A stretch of 64,000 nt of DNA from Hirundichthys speculiger. Taxonomy: Eukaryota; Chordata; Actinopteri; Beloniformes; Exocoetidae. Positions 39,341 to 52,543 of the stretch are shown here, in pieces; within the stretch, counting starts at the first letter, position 1; every line of letters starts with the position of its first letter. The notes under the pieces were generated by a model. That model did not search any database. It saw nothing but the letters and a program-made list of their open reading frames with translations, and was not told the DNA's origin. The position numbers and the translations under genes are program-made. The stretch spans positions 1,178,001 through 1,242,000 of the forward strand of contig JAGFBZ010000865.1 in the NCBI GenBank assembly GCA_018398805.1, given 5' to 3'.

Positions 39341-42300
39341 GCAGTATGTAGCTCTGGAAACTCTGGCCTGCAAACATGCAGAAAAAAAGCGGGGCAGCGG
39401 GGGGCACAGAACAACACAAAAAACTTCAGGAACAATGAAATGCAGTTACATTTATGAGGTCCTCCCAATGAACCACTATGTATTCAGAAGTAAATTGTTT
39501 ATTGGTTATACGTCACAGATTACACACGAGTGTCTCATCACCCTCAGTAAAAAAAGAACAAAAGAAAAACTGCAAATAAAGTGTGTACCTTTTTTTTTTC
39601 ACTTAAACTTCTTAGCAAAGTGAGCATCAGTGCTGCAAAATGACAAAGGTGTCTGGTGTCTAATGGTTCATAAACATTCTATCAACTCATACAGACAGCA
39701 TTCACATGCCACTCCAATTTCTACGTGTGCTAAGATTTAGGTTCATACTAATTTTAGGTCTCACTGATATAAGTATAGATCCTATTTTTCTCAGTGGTTC
39801 TCCTTCGACAGGTTGAGTGGATTTGTTCATTGCCAGTTGAATTTGCCGTGATTAGAGATAGAACACAAGCTATTTAAACTCTCATAAATGATGACGTTAA
39901 TAAAAGAAAACCATGCCATGAGGTAAAAAGAATTGTCTTGAATTGAATTGAAAGAATTGAAAAGAACATTTCTGCAGCATGTAGTGTTGTACAGTGTTCA
40001 GGAGCACGTTTACCCTCCGTTAATGTAAATTCAAAGAAGTTTGAAATGTCATTTGCAATGTGTATCTTTCTGATCAGTCATAAAGTCATTAGCCAGACAG
40101 GTATAGTAACCAACAAACTAAGAGAGTCTATGTATGAGACCTTGAATTAATTTTTGAAGATGGGGAAACCTTACTCAAGAGCAATGAAGAGTGTAATCTC
40201 TAACAAACAAGCCTATGGTCAGAGAGAGGTCATTGCTCACAAAGCAGAACGGGCTACTGAGAATTTTCTGAAAAGTACTCAAAGGTATTTTACACATTGA
40301 GAATGAAAACCCTCCATGATTGGTGCAAGCTGAGTACTAAGTATCCCCTTAACACCACCAAAGGAGAAGATAAAACAAAGACACCCCAGGTGGGGCAGAG
40401 GTTTATTTCAACAAGTCTTAAGTAGCCATGAGCATGGTAAGGCTTATACTGGCAACAAGTATCTGTATCTCAAGGGTTGAAGGTTGGAGCAAACTTGGTT
40501 CTAAACATCCCTTAATTAATGCTACCTAGCATAATCAAGCAGTGATAGTAATATTATTTGGTGTTTTATTTCTGCACTAGGACCTGGGAAGATGGTCAAG
40601 CCAGAGAAAAAGAGGAATATGAAAAAAAATCCCAGGTGCTCAGGCTGGATCGATGGTTTACTTTTCAAAAATATCTATATTAACCTCAAGCATAGTGTAA
40701 GGAAAGGTTGTCATTGCCAATAAGAAAGTTGAAGTGACAGAGGAGGTTTTTCATGATAAAGTATGAGTCTCAACTTCATTTAAAGGCATATTTCATTATT
40801 TTTAGGAAGTGTCAACTGGCCCACAGTCTTCAATCCCTGCCATCAGCAAAATCCACCCAAAATAACTTCCTGTCCCAGTTGTCTCTTGAAACAATGGTGT
40901 ATCGCTTTACGGCAGTATGTCACGCACCAGCAACAACGGATCCATTTCACAGATCCGCAATGGACATCATGGCAGAGGCGACTAAGAGACTCAAGAAAGT
41001 CATGATGAGAGAATAAAGGTGAGGCCAACCAAGACAGCAAATGAGTAAGTCAGTGTTCTGAAAATCACTTAACCTCGATGCCTACTGGAGGAGCCTGCTG
41101 TTTTTAGCTCAGTCTCAATAACACCTTTGTGTTCTTTTAAGTGATCTGGATATTTATGTCTGTTAAATATTTCAGTCTTTTATTTGAAATAAATTACAAC
41201 AGCTAAGAATTTTTTTTTTTTTTTGCTTACTATTTAAGAAGACAGTTTGACGGTGGACAAGAAAGTAGACGTGTAACACAAAATGAAAAGCTGACGGAGT
41301 TCTAGATGGAGGACTTTATATGGGATATGCTCTAATAGGTCAGCTAAAGAGCCCACAGTATTGGTTCTATTTTTCAATGACCATTTCATGTCTCTCTTTA
41401 GCTCTGTATAGACTTAAAATATAAAAATCTGAAAATGAGCCAAAAATGAAAAGATCTTGTGAAGTGACTAATTTTCCCAATCTTGTATAGAGCTGAGTTT
41501 ATATGAAGTAGACTGATGCAGGGTTTTTTTTTTTTTTTCATTTGTTTTGTTTTTTGAATTTGTGCATTTATTATCAGAGTGCTTTTAGGTTCAGATTATA
41601 TCGTGCTTGTGATGTTGACTGAAATAAGCGTGAATGAATTGTTAAACGTCCTCGGGCTACAGGGCGTTCAGGTATGTTGCCATATGGATCACTTTCTTTA
41701 AAAAAAAACACAGGTAACGTTAATGCTCTATTAAATATGTAAATTCCACTGATCCATTAAAAATAGATAAATAAAAGAATAGTGTATGCAAAGATTATAC
41801 ACCATGGGTGATCTTTAATAAACATCATTGAAATTGTACACTAAATGATCATCTGTGTGCAGTGCAATGCAAATAAATATGAATTAAAATAATTAAGTTA
41901 TCGTGCAAAATTAATTTCTGCTATTGCAATTATAGGAACTGCTCAGAATTAAATCTGCTAACACAAATAATAGTTCAAATCTAGATGCCACCATATATAG
42001 AGACGTTGGAGGGAGGGTCAAACTTCTTTAACAGGAATACGTTTTGGTTTTTTTTTTTCTTGTGAATATGTGCAAGACTCAATCAAGTGAAATAAGCTGT
42101 TGTAATACATAATGATCTACCTTCTCTTATGAAATCCCCCCCCCAAAAATGACTCAGCAAATGCAAATGGAATTTATTGTAAACTGGCTCATGTTTTAAT
42201 TTGCCTTTCTGGGCCTCCTGCATCTAATAACCCAGCTGTGAAGAGCCATGAAACAGGATGGCTCTTGCACTGACATTCCCAATAAGCATGCTTGTCTTAC

Positions 42301-45300
42301 TTCTGTTCTGCCTCAGAGGACTCACGAGGAAGTTCAAGTGCTAGGCAGCATTTAGTTTACCAGGGGAAGAAGTGACACAGGATTGTGATCATGCAAATGC
42401 ACCTGCATGAAAAATTCAAGAACCAAATGACAAGCCCTGGCATGCCAACACTGACAGAGGAAGGAAGAGAGGCACATCCCGAGGAAAAACATGACACTCC
42501 ATGGAGAATTGTGAAAGCACAGTCTCCGCCTGCTGCCTCAGGTAAGTGGGAATGTTGTCTGCATTAATGTGGCCTAGCTTTGATACTGTGGGAGGAAAGC
42601 ATCTGAGAAGTGCAGGAGATGACAATAGATACTAAAGAGTCACAAGTCCCCAGCTTTAAAGAAACATTGATTCTACAAATGCCAGCTGGGATGTTGAACC
42701 TGCACAGTGTTTAGTAGAACATCACTCCCCCCTACATGGAAATGAGACAGGCTCCAACATGTAAGAGTTTATGGTAAGGCTTTGAACACAGTCACTTTGT
42801 AGTGTGGCTGATGACTCTATTTGTTGAGCTATAGAGTAAGATTAGGTAATAATGAGCTGTTATCACACTTGGTGCCATTTGGGACAGACGCCACCTCCCT
42901 TGAATTTTGTGCTCACCAATTTAACGTTCAGTTACTGGCATCTTATGCCTTGTTTGTACATTTTATTCAAGTGATTCCCTGGGGCGGGGGTTATTATTTC
43001 TCTCAGTGGAATCTGTGGGGAAATTGTCATCCACTCTTGACCTCAAGCATGAGCCATCCTCATGCTGAATCCTGTGAGACTTTGGACTGTGTTACAAAAC
43101 CCCAGGACAGAGAGACCATTGATTACCACCTCTCTTCCTCCATTTCAGCCTCTAAACAGACAATATCTCTTCACCTAGATCAGACCATTCGAGCTCAAAC
43201 TTTCCCTCGCCATAAACCTTACACTCTGGTTACCATTATGCACATTCCTGTTTACATGTGATGTCGATGACCTCCCACAGCCCCTGTCTTCCCATTTCCC
43301 CACATGCTGCGTGCACAAGCCCCTTCGTTCATGTCTTAACCCGAGCCTCAATGAGATGACGAGGACCTCTGTTTGGCTCCCATCTGATGACCTTCTGGTC
43401 CTATCCTCCACAGACAAGAGCCCTCATAAAGGAGGAATTGATCCACGCCTCTGAGAGGCAGGAGCATGTGTGTGTGATTATGTTTTTGTGTATCCATGGT
43501 GCCATGAACTACAGAGCCACGCTCACTAACGGCTCACCCAACTAATGTGCCATCGCAACCCTGATGGCCCCTCCAAGGCTGTGTGGGAACAAGGACTCAA
43601 GCTATTTCCCTTGGGCTCCTACTAGAGAGCTTGTCCTTTGCTTGGTGAAAGGGTAAATTAAGGTGGTGAGGTTGTATTTAAGTTCATATTTCCCCTGAGC
43701 ATGAGAGAAGAGAAGAAGGACATGGGACATTGATCGCCCTGTGTAAATGTCGTTCAGTCGGAAAACAGCTCTTAGATGAGAAAGTATTTGTCTTCCGTAC
43801 AAAGCCAATGCTTGCCTCTCCACTACTTAGGAAGGATCAAAATAAGAAAATTGTACACTAAACCATCCCTGTATTGCACAGAGCTGTAAAGAGTACCTGA
43901 AAAACATACTCAAGTAAAAGTAGACACTCCTGACAATGAAAATTACTCAATTACAAGTTACAAGTCTTTCATTCTAATACCATGTGAGTAAGACTTAAAG
44001 CATCTGATTTTTAACTGTAATTAGGTACTAATTAGGTCTTGCTGAGTGTGAAGACTCGAAGATGCACTAGACCTCAAGACCAAGATTTGAGAGAAGAAAA
44101 ACAAAAAACAGTTGATTTCTGAGATTTTATTTCCAGACCACCTCCATATTATATTACATTGGTATAGATTCAAAGGTGTTGTACGGAAGAGATCTAAGTC
44201 ATCATCTGGCTAACATTGCATGCAATTATAATTAAATGAGTTATTACCTCAATGCACTTTATGAAGTTTGATGTTAAGTGCTAATATGTATCCTATTACA
44301 GTCATTCTACACATACAAAAACATTCCTTTTAAATAAAGCCATGGATAGTTGTCAGGTCCTGCACTGACTTCTTGCTTCACCTTCTTCATTAGTTGCAGC
44401 CATGTCCTCAAATCCTCCTGAAAAATGTGGCATCATTCACATTCGGCAGGTAAGAACAAATCCTGGTAAATCACATTTCAGCATGTAAGGGCAAAACACA
44501 TTTAGTAATATGCAGAAATCGCAATGACTCCTCTACCGCAGACAGAAGCTGCAGAGGATACCAGCGCCTTGGGAAGTGTAACCAGTAACTGTCACTGAAA
44601 ATAGAAATGTAGTGGTGGAAAAAGCGCATGTATTTATTCAAAAGTTTAATTGAGCAGAGAGTAAATGTTTACAATATGTTTGATGCTCGAAGTAAAAAGT
44701 AACCAAAAGATATTTATCACAGTAATAAAATCTGCTTTATTTGCCTACTTAACACTACTGTTAGTGCAGTTGTTCATCAAGACTTTAAATTCAAGAACTA
44801 GAGACTTTTTCTTTTCTTTTTGGTTTGATTTACATTCAGATATATTTACATATATCTGGAATGATGCTGGGTGCTATAAGTTCTATAAGTTGGCTGAATT
44901 GTCCTCTGAGGCAAACTTGTTTTTTGGGTTTATGAATAAATTTGACTTTACTTAATGATATGACTTAACGACTATAGAGGTGATGTTACTTACTTAATGC
45001 AAATAATAATACTAGAGACACTTTAGGCCATTTTCTTCTTTCTTTCTTTTTTTATAAATGAGGACAAAGTATAAGCCATAAGTGTAATTCTGAACAGCCA
45101 TAAGTATTAGTCCTAACTTATCTATTTAGGGTTCAGGATAGTTGAATTGACCTTTTTGAACCTTGATATACCGCAGTAGGGACTAACATTTAATGAAGAG
45201 GAGCATCTCTGTGGATTTGATGTATCCACAATTATAGTGTGGCAGCAACTCATGGCCGTCCCAGGAGGTGGAACACTTCAGCAGCAGGTTCAATAGCTCA

Positions 45301-45464
45301 TTATCAGTGGCCCCGCTGGATAATTAGTGAACAGTGGGATCTCTGTCACTACGACAAATAAACATATACTCTCCCTCTCAAGCTGCCTTGACTGTACAGG
45401 ACACCCAATGTGTCTGTATCTTTTTAGATACCACCAACACATACAGTAGACCTCATGTATGTTC
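39341..45464. other. Intergenic stretch, no gene seen
   Basis: No exon convincingly supported. At 43885-44720 the block AAGAGTACCTGAAAAACATA and the block GAAATGTAGTGGTGGAAAAA resemble opposite ends of a common fish repeat, strongly decayed. Homopolymers lie at 41209-41224 and 41526-41538. Confidence 0.4.
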
Positions 45465-45555
45465 ATATATTTATATTTATATTTATATTTATATTTATAT
45501 TTATATTTATATTTATATATGTGTGTGCGTGTGTTTGTGTCTGTGTGTATGTGTA
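45465..45555. repeat. (ATTTAT)n hexamer array with GT tail
   Basis: About nine tandem copies of the six-base unit, then GTGTGTGCGTGTGTTTGTGT. In one frame it would read as an Ile-Tyr repeat, but this is not coding. Confidence 0.95.
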
Positions 45556-48500
45556 AGAAAAAAAACCATAAGGGTTATATATTGTTCATTGCCTTACTAT
45601 TTACATTATTCCAAATGTTTCCAACAGTGTTGGAAACCAAGAAAGATCCACAGTTTTATTCAGTGTAATGGCATGACTCACTTTGGCTGCAGGTCAATAA
45701 TTTTGTCTCCCATTTAAACCCTCCACAGACAGAATTATATTTAGCTACAACAGTAATTGTACCTTTATTTTTTTCACCGTAAAGTGCCCTGGCATGACTT
45801 CTGTTGTAAATAGGTGCCATGTAAAGAATTAAATTTAATTGCAATTCAATGGAGAGCTTATTTATCAATATCATATTCTAGTATTTATTTATATGCAACA
45901 ACTGCTCATGCCAGCCACCAAGCAAATATGCATGTTAGCATTATGATATTACAACGATAGTTAAAATGCTCCGGTGGGTTTTGACTGTAGATATTTGTCA
46001 CCATTCGTTAGCTACAATAGCTTTCTGAGTAATTAGCTTATTGTCGAATAAATTCGAAAACATTTTGTTTAATAGCTTAGATACAATTGTGCAGACTTCC
46101 TCTACTAGATACTGCCCACACATGGATATATTAGGAATCTCTGTGCTAGAGATGCACTCCTGTTGCTGGAAATACTATACTACAGTGTCCTAGTTCCGAA
46201 AATATGTTATGATGCAGGATATGATGCAAAAAGTATGCCTTTGAAATTATTCTGTATTATTTACAGCTCACAGGTAATGGTGAATCCGGGTCCATAGCGA
46301 CTTTTCTTTGCTGTTATTTTCACACATTTGTGTGCTTTCTGATCTTCTGGACTTCTCATTAGGCATGTGGCTAGGTCATCTCTCCAAGAATTTAGGAGTA
46401 AATGGTGCAGACATTTGCATTCTCACATGCAGCCCCTCAAGACCATGCCTGGAAAGCTTCATGACTGTGGTGCACGTGTGAAAATGGGTTTACTGATGAC
46501 TTTCATTCAGGAGATGAGTTCATCTCCTGGACAAAATAGACATGGTTACCATGGTGTCTACAATTTTGAAGCCAATGGTAGTCACAAATGGATTTTGGAT
46601 TGCCTTTTAGGAGCCAGAAATGACCATATTTGAGCAAGAAGTTGGAGCTGGAGAGTGACATTTGAAAGCTAGTTGGACAAAAGAACAAATCTCTCAGTAC
46701 AAATATCAATGAAATAAAGGAATTATTCTCAGAAGAAACAACAGCACGCAAAAGGAGTAACTCTCATCATACACATCAAACACCATATTTACTTGTGGAA
46801 AAATTTAGCATTGAGGTTATTGGGAGGCATTTCAAATGGAGTCTGAGATTTTTTGGAGCCAGTGCCAAGTGGTCCATCAAAGGTATTGCACGTTACAGCA
46901 CAGGCTGCAGATAGGTTTTGCCTTTTTTTTCTGCAGTCTCAATAAAAGTCATAATATATTCACAAGCTGTTTACTTTCACATTCACTTGCTGTTTGTTTG
47001 GGTACCAAATCCACATGGATAGGTTTCGACATTCAAAACTTCTTGTTTTGGGTTAGCTAAATATTATCACTGGCTTATCTCAAAATAGATTAACCTACAA
47101 CATCACCCACATGGTAGACGTCTTCTTTATGCAGCTGTTTAGGTGATGACTCCTCCACCATCTGAAAAAGACACAGGTATGATGTAAACCTGCCACAGTT
47201 GTTTTCCGTGTCACAAAAAAGGACAACTTTTCTCCATCTGCACAGATGGAGTTTTCTTTCTTGCATTTTTGCAATTTACGGTAAGACTGGATAGGTTGCA
47301 GATAATATCCATGATTCCAAGCTTCTACAAGTGAAAAAAATACACTCGTTTTCAAAAGGTAACGTGACCGCAATTATGCGCTCAGATGTTTTCAGATGGA
47401 GAAATGAGCTTGCTAGAGGTCAATGCAATGGATTCACTGTTTGTGAGATAATGTCCACACAGAAGGGTGTTTTCCTCAAGTGCTTTCAATGTATGGAGCA
47501 TTATTGAGCTATCAGAGCTCAATAAACAATTTTGGATGCATGTCAAGCGGAAAAACATTGTAAACTTGAAGCCTTATAAGACTGCAGGTCATGGTTTTGT
47601 GCATAAAGCACACTGAAAAGTCAACCATTTCATGGTGTGATGCGACTGGTATATCTAATTAACATCATCACTTCTGCTAAAAGCATGTGAGAGAGATGAC
47701 TCAACACAGCAGGGTCAACACACAGTCAGTAAGCTTATATATGGTATCTCTGACAAGTCCTTTTGCAATTTCTTTTCAGTTATTGACCAACACATCCACA
47801 ATAAGCCAACATCATCCAATCACAGGCCCAGCTGGTTTATCACACATGCTATGTACTGATACTGTGGTCATGCTTCATGTAAATAAAACGCTGTAAACAC
47901 TTTTGCTTAAGTTGGCGTCTGATACTGAAAGCAAAATAGATAAACTCCACTGATAGGCTTCTCATTAAGCTGAGACGATACAATCACAACATCTCAAATT
48001 AAAACTGTCATAGTGAAAACTGCTTTCAGGATCATTTGAAAAAGAAGATGTCACTCTTCCATTCATCAATTATACACTTCTTGTTATCTCCGAGGATTTA
48101 ATTCACTGTTAAACATTGATGGAGGGAATAAAAAGGTTTGGCAATGGCAGATCTTCAATAATATGCAGCTGCAATGAGCTCTTAAGTAACTGTTTTGGTT
48201 GATCCTTGGTTGGATCGGTTTCACAATGACTTTGGTAGCTGTTGTTTTGTAATATGTCAACACAATGGGTTTTTAAATGCTCCCTGGTCTCTGTCACTAG
48301 ATCTCACATTAGTTACTTCTCCTAGAGCTAGTTTTTCTTTGCTTTTTGTTTTTCTGGTATACCAGTATGATATGATATCATCTTAAATCTCCACAGCTTT
48401 TTCTTTCAGAAGCTCGAACCGACTGGAGCTCCATCAACTGGTCTTTTTTACTCAGACATTTTAACAGAAACTTATGCTGAATTCGTTGTGAAAAAAATTG

Positions 48501-48829
48501 GGTTATTACATCAAACGCAGGATGTCTGCAGTGCATACATTTAATGTTTATGTAGCCCTGTGATTCTTATTTATGTCCAAGCGTTGACGGACACACAGGG
48601 TTTGAAATATCACACCTCCTTTAATCTGCCCAACCCTTGCTCCTAAACATATGTAGAGAAACATAAATCATACATTAGTTGCAATGGACAGATTTGTTAG
48701 AACATTAGCCAGACTTTTATGAAGTTCTTAACGTTTAATACACTAAAGGGGCGATTGACCCTGGTCACACGAAGCAGCCGACCAAGAGATACAGAAGCAC
48801 AAATCAAAAGATTATGATCTAAAGGTAAA
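45556..48829. other. Intergenic stretch, nothing recognised
   Basis: No repeat ends or exons identified. Confidence 0.45.
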
Positions 48830-49100
48830 TCTAAAGGAGTGATAAATGGATTGCATTTGAAGCACTTTTCTATTCTACTCAGTGTGCTTTACACTAAGAG
48901 CCACCTTCACCCATTCACACATATATTCATACTTTTAAATTTTTTTTATACAGTGCTTCTTCTATATTATTCACAGACACCAATGAGCACAATAAAGGCA
49001 GAGTGAAGTTTAGTGTCTTGCCCAGGCACTCTTACATGCAGACCAGGGATTGAACCACCAACCTTCAGACTGACAGCTCTGTGTCCTGAGTTAAAGCTAC
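48830..49100 (+). repeat. Teleost dispersed repeat (TATATAGCACTTT family), copy 2
   Basis: Blocks CACCCATTCACACATATATT, TTTAGTGTCTTGCCCAGGCA and GATTGAACCACCAACCTTCA match the family at 20160. Confidence 0.75.
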
Positions 49101-51780
49101 CCCCAAGGGTTTTACAAAAAGTTGAAGGCAAAAAGCTATTTCTTTTGGCCTTTATCTCTTTTAGGGATTCTATAAACTGCACAATTTCTGCAAGTTGCAT
49201 AGGATTATAACATCTCACAGTGTACGATTTGCATGTGCTTAATCTTGTATATGATGTCAAGAATGGTACGCACAGACTCTATGCTGATGAGCTCTCTTGA
49301 ATTGTAGGCTGACTGATGTGGAGACTGTAGAATTATGACATCAGTGTGTCCTGACAGTAAACAACACGTGAAAATGAACCACTATGTTGTTGCATTTGTA
49401 TATGCCAAAAATGCTTTAAAAATGAAGTGACAAAGGGGAAGAATATGTTCCTGGTCATGGTTAGGGAATACAGAGGCCAAGTTGAGATTCATAATTTTCT
49501 TTGGAAAGGCACTTGGTGGTGTTGATTAATATGTCAATTCAATTTGCATTTTAATAGGCAGATAAGTAGATGGATTTGTTGGATTTCTGACACTGTCAGA
49601 AAAGTTTATCAGGTAGTTCTCGGTCGCACGACTTGTGTGAAGGCCATCAAATAGGTCACACTGTATGGCGTAAGACAGTCGATTTTGGCCAAAGACCGAA
49701 AGATATCCACATGACTCTTTCACGACGCTGATCTTTTGTCTGTGACAGCCTAAAATTGCGCATCATATAGGGGTCCTTAGGGGGCTGCCACAGCAGAACA
49801 TTTCAAAATGTTTACACAAACAGTTTAGTCAAGCGGACAATAGGGATGTCTTTCTTTGTCCCAATACACACGAACATAAGGGCAACTGATTTACTGACCA
49901 AAATATATCATATTATGCCACAATAGGTGGCACTAAAGCCTGTTTTTCAACTTGTTCTCATTAGGGTTTTCCACTGGACCTATTAGGTCATACACCAAAA
50001 CAACAAATAAATCCTTGGTTTAGGTGTTGGCAACAAGGAGGAAGACTGGTGTTTAGTGAATTGGACAGACGTACAACTCTGTTCATTTAATGCATCCTGT
50101 ATGCTTTAATTTTTATGTTCTTGTCTATGCTGCTCTGTCTGTACTGGCCTCTTCCAGTTCTTCAGGGCTGAAGCCCAAAAAGGGAAGTGTGGAGCATGCA
50201 GAGGACTCGTAGGCCACCTCCACTCCCGCTGGAATGTTTACATGTAGGGATTAACCTGACTTCAAACGCAACACTTGGGTGTGCTAGTCCAATTATGTGT
50301 CTGGTCAAGTTTGATTTCATCCGGACTAAGATCCTTTCACGCATTTTAAAAGTCCAAATTCAGTTGGACTAATGCATACAATAACTTTTCTAATATTAAG
50401 TAAACACACTTTGTATTCTGCACATTGATTTGATATTAGTTTAACATCAGAGGCCCTTTTTGACACAATTTTCCAGGCTTAAGACCGGCATTATGAGAAT
50501 AACAGCATGTGACGCCCTTAGCGGCTGGGGCCATGGGGGCAATGTGATGTGGCTGTGAATCAATCCCCCAGTCTTCCAGTTAAAGGGCCACTAATCCTAC
50601 CCACTACACCACACTCACCTCTTCTTACAAGAAGCTAGTAGCTGGTATGGCTACACACATCCTGCGTCGTAATTATTCTATTTCATCTTGGGTTTGATGT
50701 AAGGTTTATCATATTATCACATTGTGCTGTGCTTAGATGTGGAATGCTTATCATATTACTGATCCAGCCCTTCTGTCTATATGTTGAATCAACACTGCTT
50801 AAAAGAAAACCCTTTTACAGTCAAGCACTGGAAGTCAACACAAAATTGAAAAAAATTAAGAAAAAAAAACTTTCCTGGACAATCTGTTAAAGGCTTAAAG
50901 ATTTTGTTGCTCACGTAAGTATGTAATATCTCATTTAATTAGCAATCTAAGCCTTCTGACAAACAGGCATATGGTCCTCGCTCTCCCACGGCCTTGGCCA
51001 ATGAATGAATATGCATATCCTGGGACCTCAGTAGCTTGTTACTCTGGAATGAATTCTACACAAGCCTAATCCCTGATCTATTATTTACCCCTTGACCAAA
51101 CAAGCAAGTGGGGCTTCCAGACGCTTGACTTGATAGAAATGACTGTCCTGGGATTGAGCTGCCTGTCTCACCCCAGTGGAGGAGCCAGGCTGAGACAAGC
51201 AGCCAGTCACTCAGAGGAGCACAGAATGTTTCTCTCAGAGCTCCCATCTATCAACAAACACACACACACTTCACAGACACACACACACACACACACACAC
51301 AACTACCCACGCACCCCTCACTGCTTCAACTCTTCACTCTTGAGATGTCTTAGTCAAAATTTAAGCAAATCGAGATTAAAAAAAAAAAAAAAAGAAAAAA
51401 GAAAAAGAGAGAGCGCACAATGAAAGTTTAATGAGCGCACCCAGTTCTGAAGGATCTGAGGGACACTTGAGGAAATCAGTGACACATCCCAGCCGTAAAT
51501 CTCGTGTGCAACTCTGCGCGCAGAGGCATGTTCTCCAGAGTGTTGAGAAAGTGAAAAATGTTTTCTTCGTAGCCTAAGAAAAAAAAAAAAAAGAAAAAAA
51601 AAAAAGAAATCCAATGTTCAAACAGCGTTTAAAAGATGGGTAAAAATGTGAACATATTTGCATTTATTATGAGTTATGTATGGCCTTTAAAAAAAACATT
51701 TGAAATGAATTTTCTTTAAATGAAACCTATTGCATTTTTGACGGTAGCAACATAGTCTCTCAGACCCAAATGAACAGTGC
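49101..51780. other. Intergenic stretch with possible conserved element
   Basis: No gene seen. The segment 50930-51240 is free of repeat signs and holds TTTAATTAGCAAT, TTGGCCAATGAATG and ATGCATATC (octamer-like), so it may be a conserved non-coding element near a developmental gene. A CA repeat lies at 51260-51301, and mixed A/G runs at 51379-51405 and 51578-51608. Confidence 0.35.
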
Positions 51781-51819
51781 AAAAAACGCCACTGAATCTT
51801 TGCTGCTTTTACTGTTGCA

Positions 51820-52543
51820 CAAGCTCTTCGCCGCTTTCTTATCTTGGGGCTAAGGATTTTTGTGGCGTTTATGTTGCATGAAGATGCGACTCCTCATGCT
51901 GACACGACGTCGTAAATCAACGCAGGGCGCATAAACCCTCTGGACCCACCGTCATTTGGGTTGCAGTCACACGCGGTGTGAATTCACCCTAACTTTACAC
52001 AGCAGCCACCTTCTGCTCAGCCCCAGACGATCCGCAGCTCCTCGGCGCACTGTGCTGACTCTGCAGAAGGAAATCACCGGGGAAGTGTAGGAAGGCTTTT
52101 TTTTTTTTTTCTCCCCCCTCAAGGTAGGACAAGCAGTAACGACCAGCTTGTTCTTGCAAGTGATCCCCAGTGTTTCCTTGATTCCTTTAGTTGGAAGAGA
52201 GGAGAGGCGACAGAGTGTCGTGGTCGCGCGTACTTCTTCCCGGAGACCGACGCGTATCCAAACCGACGCGCGTTCTTTCTCAGCAACGCAGCCGTGACAC
52301 TTCGATCCTCGTGGGCGAAAAGAGTGACTGCTTTCTCCCTGACGCAGCCCGAATTATCATAAACGTCGAGAAAAAAGTTTGTGAAAAAGAAATCCGACGG
52401 TGAATCAGCAACGCAGACTACCGCGCTCGGGACTGAAAAGGAGAAAGTTCCCCACTTGAGGGCGAAATCAGACTTTTTTGAGGACGCCAAGTTTGAAAAG
52501 TGCCAGGAGCTCAGGGGTCTGTCAGACACAACATGCAGCAATG
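51820..52543 (+). other. CpG-rich candidate promoter and first exon of a rightward gene
   Basis: CpG dinucleotides are far denser here than in the surrounding AT-rich DNA (for example GTCGTGGTCGCGCGTAC and CCGACGCGTATCC). The block ends ATGCAGCAATG|GTAAAT, a good splice donor at 52543/52544, with an ATG eleven bases before the donor. I recognise no protein. Human BNC2 lies 5' of CNTLN and is transcribed away from it, so this position and direction would suit bnc2, but no BNC2 sequence is visible. It could equally be an unrelated CpG island. Confidence 0.35.

Noticed and set aside
40753..41016. 87-codon plus-strand frame
   Set aside because: No recognisable domain, no convincing splice signals, and no neighbours in frame.
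42821..43261. 146-codon plus-strand frame, one of the longest in the window
   Set aside because: No known motif and an irregular composition. Length alone is not enough in 64 kb of sequence.
45334..45717. Open frame with a long Ile-Tyr repeat
   Set aside because: It is the hexamer microsatellite read in one frame.
51354..51614. Minus-strand frame rich in Phe
   Set aside because: It comes from A-rich low-complexity DNA read in reverse.
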